Assembly (NCBI GenBank): GCA_002396885.1
Contig: DGXY01000131.1
Coordinates: forward strand, 1-15,607
Length of the DNA stretch: 15,607 bases
Source: Akkermansiaceae bacterium UBA5020
Lineage (GTDB): Bacteria; Verrucomicrobiota; Verrucomicrobiia; Verrucomicrobiales; DEV007
Direction of reading: 5' to 3'
A model generated the notes under the pieces. The model was not told the origin of the DNA, did no database searches, and saw only the letters and a program-made list of their open reading frames with translations. The position numbers were made by a program, and so were the translations under genes. Positions 6,158 to 13,351 of this stretch are shown here, piece by piece (position 1 is the first letter of the stretch; each line of letters starts with the position of its first letter).

Positions 6158-7681
6158 TTACCCCTTCCCCAACTTCAACACCGCCGCGACGAGTCCGGGA
6201 ATATCGTGCTCCTTCGCCTCGAGGTCGACGGTGTAACCATTCTCCTCGACCGCTTCACTGGTGACCGGGCCGATGCTGGCGATCTGGCAGCCATCGGGAA
6301 TGGAGAGGCCGAGATCGAGGAAACATTCGACGGTGGAGGCGCTCGTGAAGGTGATGATGTCGGCACCCTCTTCCTTGAACCGCTTCACCGCCCCGGTGGG
6401 GTCTTCGGTCTCCGGCACGGTCTGGTAGGCGATCGCCTCGTCGAGGATCACCCCGGCCTTGCCGAGGGTCTGGGAAATGACGTCGCGCGCGCCCTTGGCC
6501 CGGACCCAGAGCATCATGGTGTTTTCGATGGAGCCGACCTCGTCGACGAAGGCCTGGGCGAGGGCCTCGGCGACGTGTTTTTTTGGCATGAGGTCGACAC
6601 CGAGGTGGTATTCCTTCAACTTCGCGGCGGTGCCGGGTCCGACCGCGGCGATGCGGGCTCCGCCGATCTCGCGCGCGTCGCTGCGGATCTTGTAGAAGGC
6701 CTCGAAGAAATACTCGACGGCGTTCGGGCTGGTGAAGATGAGCCACTCGTAGGTGTTCACATCGACGACCATGCGGGCGAACTCACGGGCGTCGTCGCCC
6801 TGGGAGGTTTCGGTGCGGATCGTGGGCATCTCGAGGACGTCGGCCCCGAGATCGCGGAGGCGGCGGCTGAGGTCGCTCGCCTGATTCCGGGTGCGGGTGA
6901 CGACGACGCGTTTGCCGCGAAGGGGTCGATCCTCGAACCAGCTCAGTTTTTTGCGCAGGTTCACGACGGTGCCGAAGACGGCCACAGCGGGAGCCTGGAA
7001 ATTCTCCTTCTCGGCGATGGCGGCGATCGTGGCGAGGGTGCCGACGATGGTGCGGTGCCGGCCGGTGGTGGCCCAGCGGATGAGGGCGACGGGCAGCTTG
7101 GGATCGCCGCCCTCTTTCAGGATGGCAGCGGTGATGATGGGGAGCCGTTCGACGCCCATCAGCATCACCTTGGTGCCTGGGGCCTTGGCGATCTGGGCAT
7201 AGTCCATCGAGGATTCCTCCTTCGTGGGATCTTCGTGACCGGTGAAGATGGTGAGCTGCGAGCAATGGTCGCGATGGGTCACGGGAATACCAGCATAGGC
7301 GGGGCCGCCGATGGAGGAACTGATGCCGGGGATGAACTCGAAGGGGATACCGGCCTCGCGCAGCTCTTCGGCCTCTTCGCCGCCGCGTCCAAAGATGAGC
7401 GGGTCGCCGCCCTTCAGCCGCGTCACGATCTTGCCTTCCTTCGCCCTGTCGATGAGGAGCTGGTTGATCCCGCCCTGGGGAATGGCGTGGTCTTTCGACT
7501 TCTTGCCCGCGTAGATCTTCTCGGCGCCGGGTTTGGCCCAGAGGAGGAATTCGGCGTTGGAAAGGTAATCGTAGACGATGACGTCGGCGATCTCGATGCA
7601 CTCCTTGCCGCGAAGGGTCATCAGGCCGGGATCGCCCGGGCCCGCTCCGACGAGGTAACAGATACCGGTTTTTTTGCTCAT
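6158..7681 (-). CDS. cobA-hemD: Uroporphyrinogen-III C-methyltransferase / uroporphyrinogen-III synthase fusion (CobA-HemD)
   Basis: A 507-residue cytosolic bifunctional enzyme. Residues 1 to about 250 are a SUMT (CobA) domain, with VGAGPGDPGLMTLRG (11-25) and VTRLKGGDPLIFGRGGEE (86-103) as the two family signatures, SAM site included. It methylates uroporphyrinogen III at C2 and C7 to precorrin-2. Residues about 255-507 are HemD, which closes and inverts ring D of hydroxymethylbilane. Typical pieces are RGKRVVVTRTRNQASDLSRR (256-274), WLIFTSPNAVEYF (313-325), IAAVGPGTAAKL (344-355) and DIITFTSASTVECFL (441-455). The fusion joins making uroporphyrinogen III to drawing it off for siroheme or cobamides; such fusions are known in clostridia, some lactobacilli and other bacteria. 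The ATG is one nucleotide after the hemC stop, so the genes form one operon. Whether protoheme is made from the same pool (HemE) cannot be seen here. Confidence 0.95.
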   Translation of the reverse strand: MSKKTGICYLVGAGPGDPGLMTLRGKECIEIADVIVYDYLSNAEFLLWAKPGAEKIYAGKKSKDHAIPQGGINQLLIDRAKEGKIVTRLKGGDPLIFGRGGEEAEELREAGIPFEFIPGISSSIGGPAYAGIPVTHRDHCSQLTIFTGHEDPTKEESSMDYAQIAKAPGTKVMLMGVERLPIITAAILKEGGDPKLPVALIRWATTGRHRTIVGTLATIAAIAEKENFQAPAVAVFGTVVNLRKKLSWFEDRPLRGKRVVVTRTRNQASDLSRRLRDLGADVLEMPTIRTETSQGDDAREFARMVVDVNTYEWLIFTSPNAVEYFFEAFYKIRSDAREIGGARIAAVGPGTAAKLKEYHLGVDLMPKKHVAEALAQAFVDEVGSIENTMMLWVRAKGARDVISQTLGKAGVILDEAIAYQTVPETEDPTGAVKRFKEEGADIITFTSASTVECFLDLGLSIPDGCQIASIGPVTSEAVEENGYTVDLEAKEHDIPGLVAAVLKLGKG

Positions 7682-7682
7682 G

Positions 7683-8660
7683 TCAGGATATACGGGAGGA
7701 TTTGAGTTCCATGAGCCGGTCGGCGAGGGCGCCGGGATCGTGCGCGGGTCCGCGCACTTCGGCGACGAAGGGTTCGCCGGAGGGATCGGCCTCGTCGAAG
7801 ACGCGCACGGCCATGGCGAGGGTGGCGCCGTCGTCCTCGAACCAGGTCTTGGCCCCGACCGGAGTCTGGCAGCCGGCTTTCAAGGCGGCGAGGTAGGCGC
7901 GCTCGGCGGTGACGCGGGTGAAGGTGGGGGCGTGATTGATCGCGGCGAGAGCCTCGCGCACGGCGGTGTGCTCGCGCAGGATCTCGATGCCGACCGCGCC
8001 TTGGCCGGCAGCGGGGAGGAATTGGGTCTCGTCGAGCTCACGGGCGTGGACGAGGGTGCCCTCGAAATCAAAGGTGTTTTCCCCGGGGGTGTAGATCCCG
8101 AGCCGCTCGAGTCCGGCGCGGGCGAGGAGGATGCCATGCCATTCGCCGCGGGCGGCGTGTTCGATGAGCTTGCGGATGCGGGTGGGCACGTTGCCGCGGA
8201 TGTCGACGACCTCGACGCCCTGACAAAGCCACGAAAGCTGGCGAGCGCGCCGCACCGAGCTGGTGGCGATGGTGCGGCCATGCAAGAGGGTCAGGTCGGC
8301 ACCGAGGCCCTCTTCGGTGGTGAGGAGGATGTCGGGCGTCTCGGCGCGCGGCAGGGTGCAGCAGATCTCGAACTCGGGCGCGAGCTCCGTGGGCACGTCT
8401 TTCAGGCTGTGGACGGCGAAGTCGATCTCGCGGCGCAGGAGCGCTTCCTCGAGCTCCTTGGTGAAGATGCCTTTGTCGACAACGGCGTTTTCGCCCTGAC
8501 TGAATTCGCTGAGCTTCAGATCGGGCCGTTTGTCGCCGATGGTCTGGATGATCCGCACCTCGCAGGCGATCCCAGCGGCGGCGAGGGCGGCGCGGGTCAT
8601 GGTGGCCTGGGCGAGGGCGAGCTCACTGCCACGGGTGCCGAGGAGGAAGGGTTGGCTCAT
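7683..8660 (-). CDS. hemC: Hydroxymethylbilane synthase (porphobilinogen deaminase)
   Basis: A 325-residue cytosolic enzyme that joins four porphobilinogens into hydroxymethylbilane, the direct substrate of the HemD half encoded next. The N-terminus LLGTRGSELALAQA (6-19) is the standard substrate-binding start. DFAVHSLKDVP (80-90) supplies the catalytic Asp88 (Asp84 in E. coli), and TSSVRRARQL (133-142) and DIRGNVPTRIRKL (153-165) bring the Arg residues that bind propionate and acetate side chains. Cys264 in LKAGCQTPVGA (260-270) is the dipyrromethane-cofactor attachment site (Cys242 in E. coli). Length is usual (310-330). The ATG overlaps the hemA stop as ATGA and its own stop is one nucleotide before cobA-hemD, so translational coupling along hemA-hemC-cobA/hemD is likely. 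No key residue is missing. Confidence 0.96.
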   Translation of the reverse strand: MSQPFLLGTRGSELALAQATMTRAALAAAGIACEVRIIQTIGDKRPDLKLSEFSQGENAVVDKGIFTKELEEALLRREIDFAVHSLKDVPTELAPEFEICCTLPRAETPDILLTTEEGLGADLTLLHGRTIATSSVRRARQLSWLCQGVEVVDIRGNVPTRIRKLIEHAARGEWHGILLARAGLERLGIYTPGENTFDFEGTLVHARELDETQFLPAAGQGAVGIEILREHTAVREALAAINHAPTFTRVTAERAYLAALKAGCQTPVGAKTWFEDDGATLAMAVRVFDEADPSGEPFVAEVRGPAHDPGALADRLMELKSSRIS

Positions 8661-9745
8661 GGTTGGGGAAGGGGGCGGGCGGAGGTGTCACCGAATTTGC
8701 CGCCCGGCTCCGGGCCGCCGCGTCCTTCGGGCACGCCGGCGAGGGCTTCAATGCCTTTTTCACGGAGAAAGGCGGCGATGAGGTCGCGGCAGACGGCGAT
8801 CTGGCGTTCGCGGCGGGACTTGCCCTCGTTCGCGATCTGCTGGAGCTGGTCGATGTTGTAGAGGTAGACGTTGTCGATCTCGTTGACCTCTTCCTCGATG
8901 TCGCGCGGCACGGCGATGTCGATGAGGAAGAGGGAATGGCCGCGGCGGCGCTCCATGACGCGTCGGATCGCGCTGGCGTGGACGACGGCGTGGGGTGCGG
9001 CGGTGGAGGAGACGATGATGTCGACGTGGTCGAGCTTCGTCTCCCAATCGTCGAAACGCACGGCTTCGCCCTTGAGCTCGGCGGCGAGCTCGACGGCTTT
9101 GTCGTAGCTCCGGTTCGAGACGATGATGCTGCGGGCGCCGCGCGAGAGGAGGCTCTGCGCGGTGGTGCGGCTCATCTCGCCGGCGCCGATGATCATGACA
9201 CGGCAGTCGTTGAGCTTGCCGAAGATCTTCTCGGCGAGATCGACGGCGGCGGAGCCGATGGAGGTGGAGCCCTGCTGGATGCTGGTGCCGGAACGGACGA
9301 GTTTGCCGACGGAGAAGGATTGCTGGAAGAGCTTGTTCATTCGCCGCGCCGTCCTGCCCTGTTCCTGGGCGATGGCGTAGGCTTTTTTGACCTGCCCGAA
9401 GATCTCGGTCTCGCCGAGGACCATGGAATCGAGCCCGCTCGCGACTTCGAAGAGGTGGTGGGCGGCGGCTTCGCCGGCGTGGCGGTAAAACTCGACCTCG
9501 CCGGGAGCGACGGCGAAGTGGCTCTCAAGGTAGGCGATGAGCCGGTCGAGGGCGGCGACGGGATCGGCCGCGCCGCCGTAGATCTCGACGCGGTTGCAGG
9601 TGGAAAGGACGACGGCTTCTTCGACTCCGTCGATCGCGCAGATCTCGCCGAGGTGGTTCGGCACGCTGTGCTCGGATATGGCGAGACGCTCCCGGACCTC
9701 AACCGGGGCGGTCTTGTGATTGACGCCGAGACAGAAAATGGACAC
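8657..9745 (-). CDS. hemA: Glutamyl-tRNA reductase, short C-terminus
   Basis: Reduces glutamyl-tRNA(Glu) to glutamate-1-semialdehyde with NADPH, the first committed step of C5-pathway tetrapyrrole synthesis. With the GTG at 9745 the protein has 362 residues and begins MSIFCLGVNHKTAPVEVRER, as the family does. The frame stays open far upstream, but there it runs antisense-like through the preceding gene in another phase, and no ATG stands near, so GTG is preferred. Catalytic Cys50 is in VVLSTCNRVEIY (46-57); ASGLDSMVLGETEIFGQVK (102-120) is the family signature; IIGAGEMSRT (185-194) binds NADPH; LIDIAVPRDIEEE (274-286) closes that domain. E. coli HemA has 418 residues; here the C-terminal dimerisation region is cut to about 50 residues, ending in a Gly/Pro-rich tail. 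Chlamydial HemA proteins are also short, which fits a PVC host. The ccsA/hemX-like gene ends 32 nt upstream. Confidence 0.94.
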   Translation of the reverse strand: MSIFCLGVNHKTAPVEVRERLAISEHSVPNHLGEICAIDGVEEAVVLSTCNRVEIYGGAADPVAALDRLIAYLESHFAVAPGEVEFYRHAGEAAAHHLFEVASGLDSMVLGETEIFGQVKKAYAIAQEQGRTARRMNKLFQQSFSVGKLVRSGTSIQQGSTSIGSAAVDLAEKIFGKLNDCRVMIIGAGEMSRTTAQSLLSRGARSIIVSNRSYDKAVELAAELKGEAVRFDDWETKLDHVDIIVSSTAAPHAVVHASAIRRVMERRRGHSLFLIDIAVPRDIEEEVNEIDNVYLYNIDQLQQIANEGKSRRERQIAVCRDLIAAFLREKGIEALAGVPEGRGGPEPGGKFGDTSARPLPQP

Positions 9746-9777
9746 CGGATCGGGAAAAAATTGAGGGTTTGTCAGGA

Positions 9778-10548
9778 TCAGAGCGCCGAGAGGGTCGCGA
9801 GGGCGAAGGCGAAGGCACCGATGGAGGAAAGCGAGAGACGCTTGGGCGGGAGCCGCCTCCAAGCATGCACGGCGAGGAGGAGGGCGTAGGCGAGCCAGAC
9901 GGCCCCGGAGACGAGGAGATGGAGCGGGGTCGGCTTGTCCTCCATGAAGAAGGCAGCGATGATGCCGACGGAGAGGAGGAGGGTCCCGATGGCGAGGAGC
10001 CGCACGAGGGCGACGGAGAGATAGCGGATCGGCGGCAGGGAATAGAAAAGCCGTCCAGGCTGGTGGCTTTTGAGCTGGCGATCCTGCACGAGATACATGA
10101 CCCCGGCGATGCCGGCGAGGCCGAAGGCGCCATAGGCGAGCAAGGACATGGCGGCGTGGAGCTCGAGCCACGGATCGAGTTGGGCGGGCGGACGTGGACC
10201 GGGATCGTTGATGGCCAAGTAGAGAATGGCGAAGAGCTGGAAGAGAAAGATGATGGGCATCGAGAAGACGCCGAGGAGGGAGAGCCGGAAGGCGCGCCCG
10301 AGGGCGAGATACATGATGACGATGCTCCAGCTCACGAAGACGAGGACTTCGGCCCCGTTTGTGATGGGGCAGCGGCCGTGCATTTCGCCGCGGACTTGGA
10401 GGAAGAGGCACTGAAAAACGAGCCCGGTGATGGCGATGGGGATGTTCAGCCCGTGGGGGCGGTCTTCGTCACGACGCCACGAGACCGCGGCGAGGATGAA
10501 TCCGCCGAGGAAGGCCAGGGTCGCGAGGATGAGGTAGAGGTCGTCCAT
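9778..10548 (-). CDS. CcsA/HemX-type cytochrome c assembly membrane protein
   Basis: A 256-residue integral membrane protein with eight predicted helices (about 1-22, 34-52, 66-84, 92-113, 128-152, 177-203, 209-230, 239-255). The family pattern is clear: GRCPITNGAEVLVFVSW (58-74) and PWLELHAAMSLLAYGAFGLAG (starting at 126), with His131 at the place of a conserved, probably heme-facing His. The WGxxWxWD heme-handling motif of true CcsA/CcmC is not seen, so it is nearer the HemX/YpjD branch. In Bacillus hemX lies beside hemA and modulates HemA level; in other bacteria these proteins assist cytochrome c maturation. Its place directly before hemA (32 nt) argues for a tie to heme supply. The ATG at 10548 starts just before helix 1 and has no Shine-Dalgarno motif. 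Family is sure; HemX-like versus cytochrome-assembly role is open. Confidence 0.87.
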   Translation of the reverse strand: MDDLYLILATLAFLGGFILAAVSWRRDEDRPHGLNIPIAITGLVFQCLFLQVRGEMHGRCPITNGAEVLVFVSWSIVIMYLALGRAFRLSLLGVFSMPIIFLFQLFAILYLAINDPGPRPPAQLDPWLELHAAMSLLAYGAFGLAGIAGVMYLVQDRQLKSHQPGRLFYSLPPIRYLSVALVRLLAIGTLLLSVGIIAAFFMEDKPTPLHLLVSGAVWLAYALLLAVHAWRRLPPKRLSLSSIGAFAFALATLSAL

Positions 10549-10578
10549 CGGGTGCCGCGGGAATCGCAGCGGGCAGTA

Positions 10579-10606
10579 AACCTAAGGCGCTGAGGCCGCT
10601 TTGCAA
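10579..10606 (-). promoter_or_regulatory. Weak promoter candidate ahead of the heme genes
   Basis: The 82-nt gap between the MYG1-like gene and the ccsA/hemX-like gene is the only sizeable break in this part of the minus-strand series, so an internal promoter is plausible. The best fit is TTGCAA (10601-10606) and TAGGTT (10579-10584) with a 16-nt spacer; both match the sigma-70 consensus poorly. GCAAGGG occurs twice beside it (10603-10609 and 10621-10627), 18 bp apart, which could be a regulator site or chance. Confidence 0.2.
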
Positions 10607-10630
10607 GGGTTTGCGGGGACGCAAGGGAGA

Positions 10631-11482
10631 TCAGACGAGGGCCCGGGAGACGAGTTCGGTGAGGCGGACGAGATTGGTCGCGGAGGTCTTGGCGACGAAT
10701 CCCCGGGCGTGGGCAAAATGGACGTCGGCCTCGTCGGCGATGCGGGTGAAGTCGAGGCGCTCACTGTCCTCGTGGCGGGAAAGACCGAAGCCAGACCCGC
10801 GACGATCGGGATAGATGAGTCCGTCGATTTTCTCGCCGATCTGCTCGATGTAACGCCCGAGACCGGAAGATGGGTCATCGGGCATGGGATCGGTGCGCGG
10901 CATGTAAAGGATTTTTACGACGCTCCCCTCCCCGGCCACCTCAAGGACGCTGGCGTGGGCGGAGACGTAATCGAGACGCTCGCGCAGGCTGCGGAGATAC
11001 ATGAAGAGATCCTCGCCGACCATGCGCATGACCTCCCAGACGGGGTCGCCGGGCTCGAGCTCGCGCTTTTGGGCGAAACGGCGCAGCAGGGTGATATCGA
11101 CGGGGGAATTGAGGCGGTTGACCACGGATCGCTCGATCCCGAGCCAATCGGCGGTGGCGAAGGGACCGCGCGAATCGAACCACTCGGCAGGCTCGAGCCA
11201 TTCGCAGAAAGCCCGCGCATCCTCATAGAGCCCGAGGTGCTGGAGCACCAGCGAGAGCGAGCAGATGGGCTCGTGCTCGGCAGGAAACTGATGGTGGTCG
11301 AAGTTGCCGCGATCGGGCTCGTGCTCGCCGCCGACATCGACGACAAGGATGCCGGGATCGTCGAGATCGGAGGGCTCGGGATCACGGCGCCACACGGGCA
11401 ATCCGTGCCTCGCAATGAAGAGGCAACAAGCGAGGAAGTCGTCTTTGTGGGCGCTCCCGGGATGGGTGAGAATGGCTTTCAT
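10631..11482 (-). CDS. MYG1-family metal-dependent protein (putative exonuclease)
   Basis: A 283-residue protein of the MYG1/UPF0160 family, relatives of DHH phosphoesterases. Seen: ILTHPGSAHKDDFLAC (4-19), the H-x4-H-x-DD motif (His7, His12, Asp14/Asp15); ILVVDVGGEHEP (45-56) with Asp49; and GNFDHHQFP (59-67), the DHH triplet (Asp62-His63-His64). Together they make a two-metal site. The C-terminal VHFAHARGFVAKTS matches the closing substrate loop of the family. Eukaryotic MYG1 is reported as a 3'-5' RNA exonuclease of nucleus and mitochondria; the bacterial role is not established. The N-terminus is unusually direct, starting three residues before the motif. Its ATG overlaps the waaF-like stop as ATGA, so the two are translationally coupled, although no functional tie is known. 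It should be cytosolic; no signal peptide is visible. Confidence 0.85.
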   Translation of the reverse strand: MKAILTHPGSAHKDDFLACCLFIARHGLPVWRRDPEPSDLDDPGILVVDVGGEHEPDRGNFDHHQFPAEHEPICSLSLVLQHLGLYEDARAFCEWLEPAEWFDSRGPFATADWLGIERSVVNRLNSPVDITLLRRFAQKRELEPGDPVWEVMRMVGEDLFMYLRSLRERLDYVSAHASVLEVAGEGSVVKILYMPRTDPMPDDPSSGLGRYIEQIGEKIDGLIYPDRRGSGFGLSRHEDSERLDFTRIADEADVHFAHARGFVAKTSATNLVRLTELVSRALV

Positions 11483-12546
11483 GGGGTGGCGGCCCGGGCA
11501 TTAGGGGAGGCGGCGAGGAGGGACTCGATCGCGTGGGTGACTCTGTCAGGCTCGATCCGGAGCATGCATCGGTAGTCGATGGGGCACTCGCGGAGGAAGC
11601 AGGGGCTGCAATCAACTTTCTCCCTGACGATACGATGGCCGCGACCTAGCGGGGCGGTGAGATCGGGGTCCGTGGAGCCGAAAATGGCGACGGTGGGCAC
11701 GCCGAGGGCGGCGGCGAGGTGCATCGTGCCGGTATCGTTCGTCGCGACAAGGTGACAGCTGCGGAGCTCATCGACGAGCCCTCCGATAGTCGTCTCGCCG
11801 GCGCGGTTGAGGCGAGGTTCCTCGAGCAGGGCGGCGAGTTCTTCACCAATGCCTCGCTCGGCGGGACTGCCGTAGATGGAGATGCGGACGACGAGGTCGG
11901 GGCGCCGCTCGCGGAGCAGACTCACGGCCCGGGCATAACGCTCGACGGGGTAGCGTTTCGCATTGCCATACTCGGCCCCCGGACAGAGACCGAGGTGGAT
12001 CTCGCGGGCGGCGGCGGTGATCGGGGTGGGTGCCGGCGGAATCGCGAGGGTTTCCTCGTCGCCGCCGGCCGGCACGCCGAGGGCGCGGACGAGATCGAGG
12101 TAGCGGAAGGCGTCGTGACGCGGGGTGGCGGGCGCGATCTCCGGCACGGCGAGCTTCAGGAGGAGACGCCGCTGGTGCCCAGCGAAACCGGCAAGGCGGC
12201 GGACGCCGCCGAGACGCAACTCGAGGGCGGAACGGAAGGAATTCGGGAGGAGGAGCCCGGCCTCGAAGGCTCCGTGAGTTCGGATGGCACGGCCCACGGC
12301 GAGGGGTGAAAGGCCTTTGGCAAAGGGAATCACCGCATCGACCCCATCACAGGCCTCCCAGAGCGGGGCGAGATTCTCCCGGCAGACGATCGTGAGATGA
12401 ATTCCAGGACGGGCCCGCTTCAGGGCGCGCACGGCGGGCATGGCCATGCAGGCGTCGCCGAGCGGGTTGGGAGAACGGACGATCCAGCGGGTGAGACTGA
12501 GCCAGTCTTTTTTCTCCGCGTTCGATGATTCTCTGGCGGAGGTCAT
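11479..12546 (-). CDS. waaF: GT9 glycosyltransferase, lipopolysaccharide heptosyltransferase II-like
   Basis: A 355-residue GT-B fold enzyme of family GT9. VRSPNPLGDACMAMPAVRAL (23-42) is the WaaF/WaaC N-terminal signature, with Asp31 at the position of the catalytic base (Asp13 of E. coli WaaC). LGLCPGAEYGNAKRYPVERY (185-204) is the start of the donor-binding domain, and ATNDTGTMHLAAALGVPTVA (268-287) is the nucleotide-sugar loop. CSPCFLRECPIDYRCM (313-328) is the Cys-rich stretch common in WaaF. It would add a heptose, or another sugar, to the inner core of lipopolysaccharide on the cytosolic face of the inner membrane. The protein has about 20 extra residues before the usual start; no good later start exists, so the ATG at 12546 is kept. 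No other lipopolysaccharide gene is near, and many GT9 enzymes in this phylum use other sugars, so the exact donor is unsure. Confidence 0.85.
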   Translation of the reverse strand: MTSARESSNAEKKDWLSLTRWIVRSPNPLGDACMAMPAVRALKRARPGIHLTIVCRENLAPLWEACDGVDAVIPFAKGLSPLAVGRAIRTHGAFEAGLLLPNSFRSALELRLGGVRRLAGFAGHQRRLLLKLAVPEIAPATPRHDAFRYLDLVRALGVPAGGDEETLAIPPAPTPITAAAREIHLGLCPGAEYGNAKRYPVERYARAVSLLRERRPDLVVRISIYGSPAERGIGEELAALLEEPRLNRAGETTIGGLVDELRSCHLVATNDTGTMHLAAALGVPTVAIFGSTDPDLTAPLGRGHRIVREKVDCSPCFLRECPIDYRCMLRIEPDRVTHAIESLLAASPNARAATP

Positions 12547-12611
12547 GGCTCAAGGGATCCGGCGAGGTGCCGGTGGGAATCCGCGGGGGATTGAGGAGCG
12601 GGGGAAAACGC

Positions 12612-13271
12612 TCACTGCTCCTTGGCCTTGCCCTCGGCTGGAACCGGAGCGGGTGCCGGAGCCGCCGGTTGCGACGGAGCGGCGGGTTTGGGAGCTTCGG
12701 CGGCCGATGCGGCAGGAGCCGGAGTCACCGGTGCGGCGGGTTTGGGAGCTTCGGTGGCCGGAGCGGCAGGAGCCGGAGTCACCGGTGCGGCGGGCTTCGA
12801 GCTCTCGGCAGCCGGAGCAGCTGGCGCCGGGGTCACCGGTGCGGCGGACTTGGGAGCTTCGGGAGCCGGGGTCTCAGCCACAGGTGCCGCAGGTGCCGCG
12901 GGAGCGGGCGCACCGGGCTCGACGGAGATGCTCTCCAAGCCGGGGATGTTGGAAAGCTCAGGAGGAAGGCCCGGGAGCTCGGGCTTCTTCGCTTCGACGC
13001 CTTCGAGGATGCCATCGGCCGCCGACCCTCGGAACTCGCGAGTTTTCACCATGGCGAGTCCGATCGCAGAGACGAAAAAGACAATGCCAAGCCAGGTCGT
13101 GAATTTCTGGAGGATGTCGGTGGTGTGGGCGCCGAGGGCGGAGTCGAGGGCACCGCCTCCAAAGGCAGCTCCGAGACCTTCCTGCTTGGGTCGCTGGATC
13201 AAGACGACGAGCACCATCAAGACACTGACCGCGATGATGATCACCGTTAACAAAATGGATAAAATTGCCAT
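12612..13271 (-). CDS. secG: Preprotein translocase subunit SecG with long Pro/Ala-rich tail
   Basis: A 219-residue protein. Residues 1-80 are a complete SecG: membrane helix 1 (about 3-25), the cytoplasmic loop VVLIQRPKQEGLGAAFGGG (22-40), the ALDSALGAHT turn and membrane helix 2 (about 56-75). SecG helps SecYE/SecA drive proteins across the inner membrane. Ordinary SecG has 75-120 residues; here a tail of about 140 residues follows, rich in Pro, Ala, Glu and Lys. It includes four 18-residue repeats (138-209) and should be disordered. With both termini of SecG normally periplasmic, the tail would face the periplasm. The ATG at 13271 is chosen; a GTG seven codons earlier (13292) is possible but gives a non-family N-terminus. 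The gene is divergent from recD2 and 65 nt ahead of waaF, possibly in the same transcript. Confidence 0.92.
   Translation of the reverse strand: MAILSILLTVIIIAVSVLMVLVVLIQRPKQEGLGAAFGGGALDSALGAHTTDILQKFTTWLGIVFFVSAIGLAMVKTREFRGSAADGILEGVEAKKPELPGLPPELSNIPGLESISVEPGAPAPAAPAAPVAETPAPEAPKSAAPVTPAPAAPAAESSKPAAPVTPAPAAPATEAPKPAAPVTPAPAASAAEAPKPAAPSQPAAPAPAPVPAEGKAKEQ
12645..12860 (-). repeat. 54-bp in-frame tandem repeat in the secG tail
   Basis: Four consecutive 54-bp units encode 18-residue repeats of the form xxPKPAAPVTPAPAAxAx. The segment GTCACCGGTGCGGCGG recurs on the plus strand at 12724, 12778 and 12832, exactly 54 bp apart. Units 1-3 are close to each other at the DNA level, while the fourth (12645-12698) has diverged. 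High DNA identity among units points to recent slippage or unequal exchange, so the copy number may vary between strains. Confidence 0.85.
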
Positions 13272-13280
13272 GGGGCGGCG

Positions 13281-13309
13281 AATATGCGACACAGGTCAAG
13301 GCTTGTAAA
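13281..13309 (-). promoter_or_regulatory. Candidate promoter of secG
   Basis: On the minus strand TTTACA (plus 13304-13309) and CATATT (plus 13281-13286) are separated by 17 nt, matching sigma-70 hexamers at five and four of six positions. A start about 7 nt downstream would fall only some 3 nt before the secG ATG, implying an almost leaderless mRNA, which lowers confidence. The 80-nt region also has to hold the recD2 promoter; no good plus-strand hexamer pair was found. Confidence 0.25.
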
Positions 13310-13351
13310 GGGCCAGTATTCCGGGGCGACGATGTCCCGGCGCTCCTGGAC

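Noticed and set aside
5606..7705. 699-codon open frame on the plus strand over the toxin and cobA-hemD genes
   Set aside because: It is antisense to well-recognised proteins, its peptide has no family motif and is Gly/Asp/Glu-rich, the typical shadow of GC-rich codon use.
7674..8861. 395-codon plus-strand frame over hemC
   Set aside because: Antisense shadow of hemC, whose cofactor Cys and catalytic Asp are in place.
9746..10411. N-terminal extension of the hemA frame up to 10411
   Set aside because: This part reads the ccsA/hemX-like gene in another phase and is Arg/Pro-rich with no homology; HemA begins naturally at the GTG at 9745.
13265..13351. Upstream extension of the recD2 frame
   Set aside because: It would overlap the secG start, and the extra residues do not resemble RecD2.
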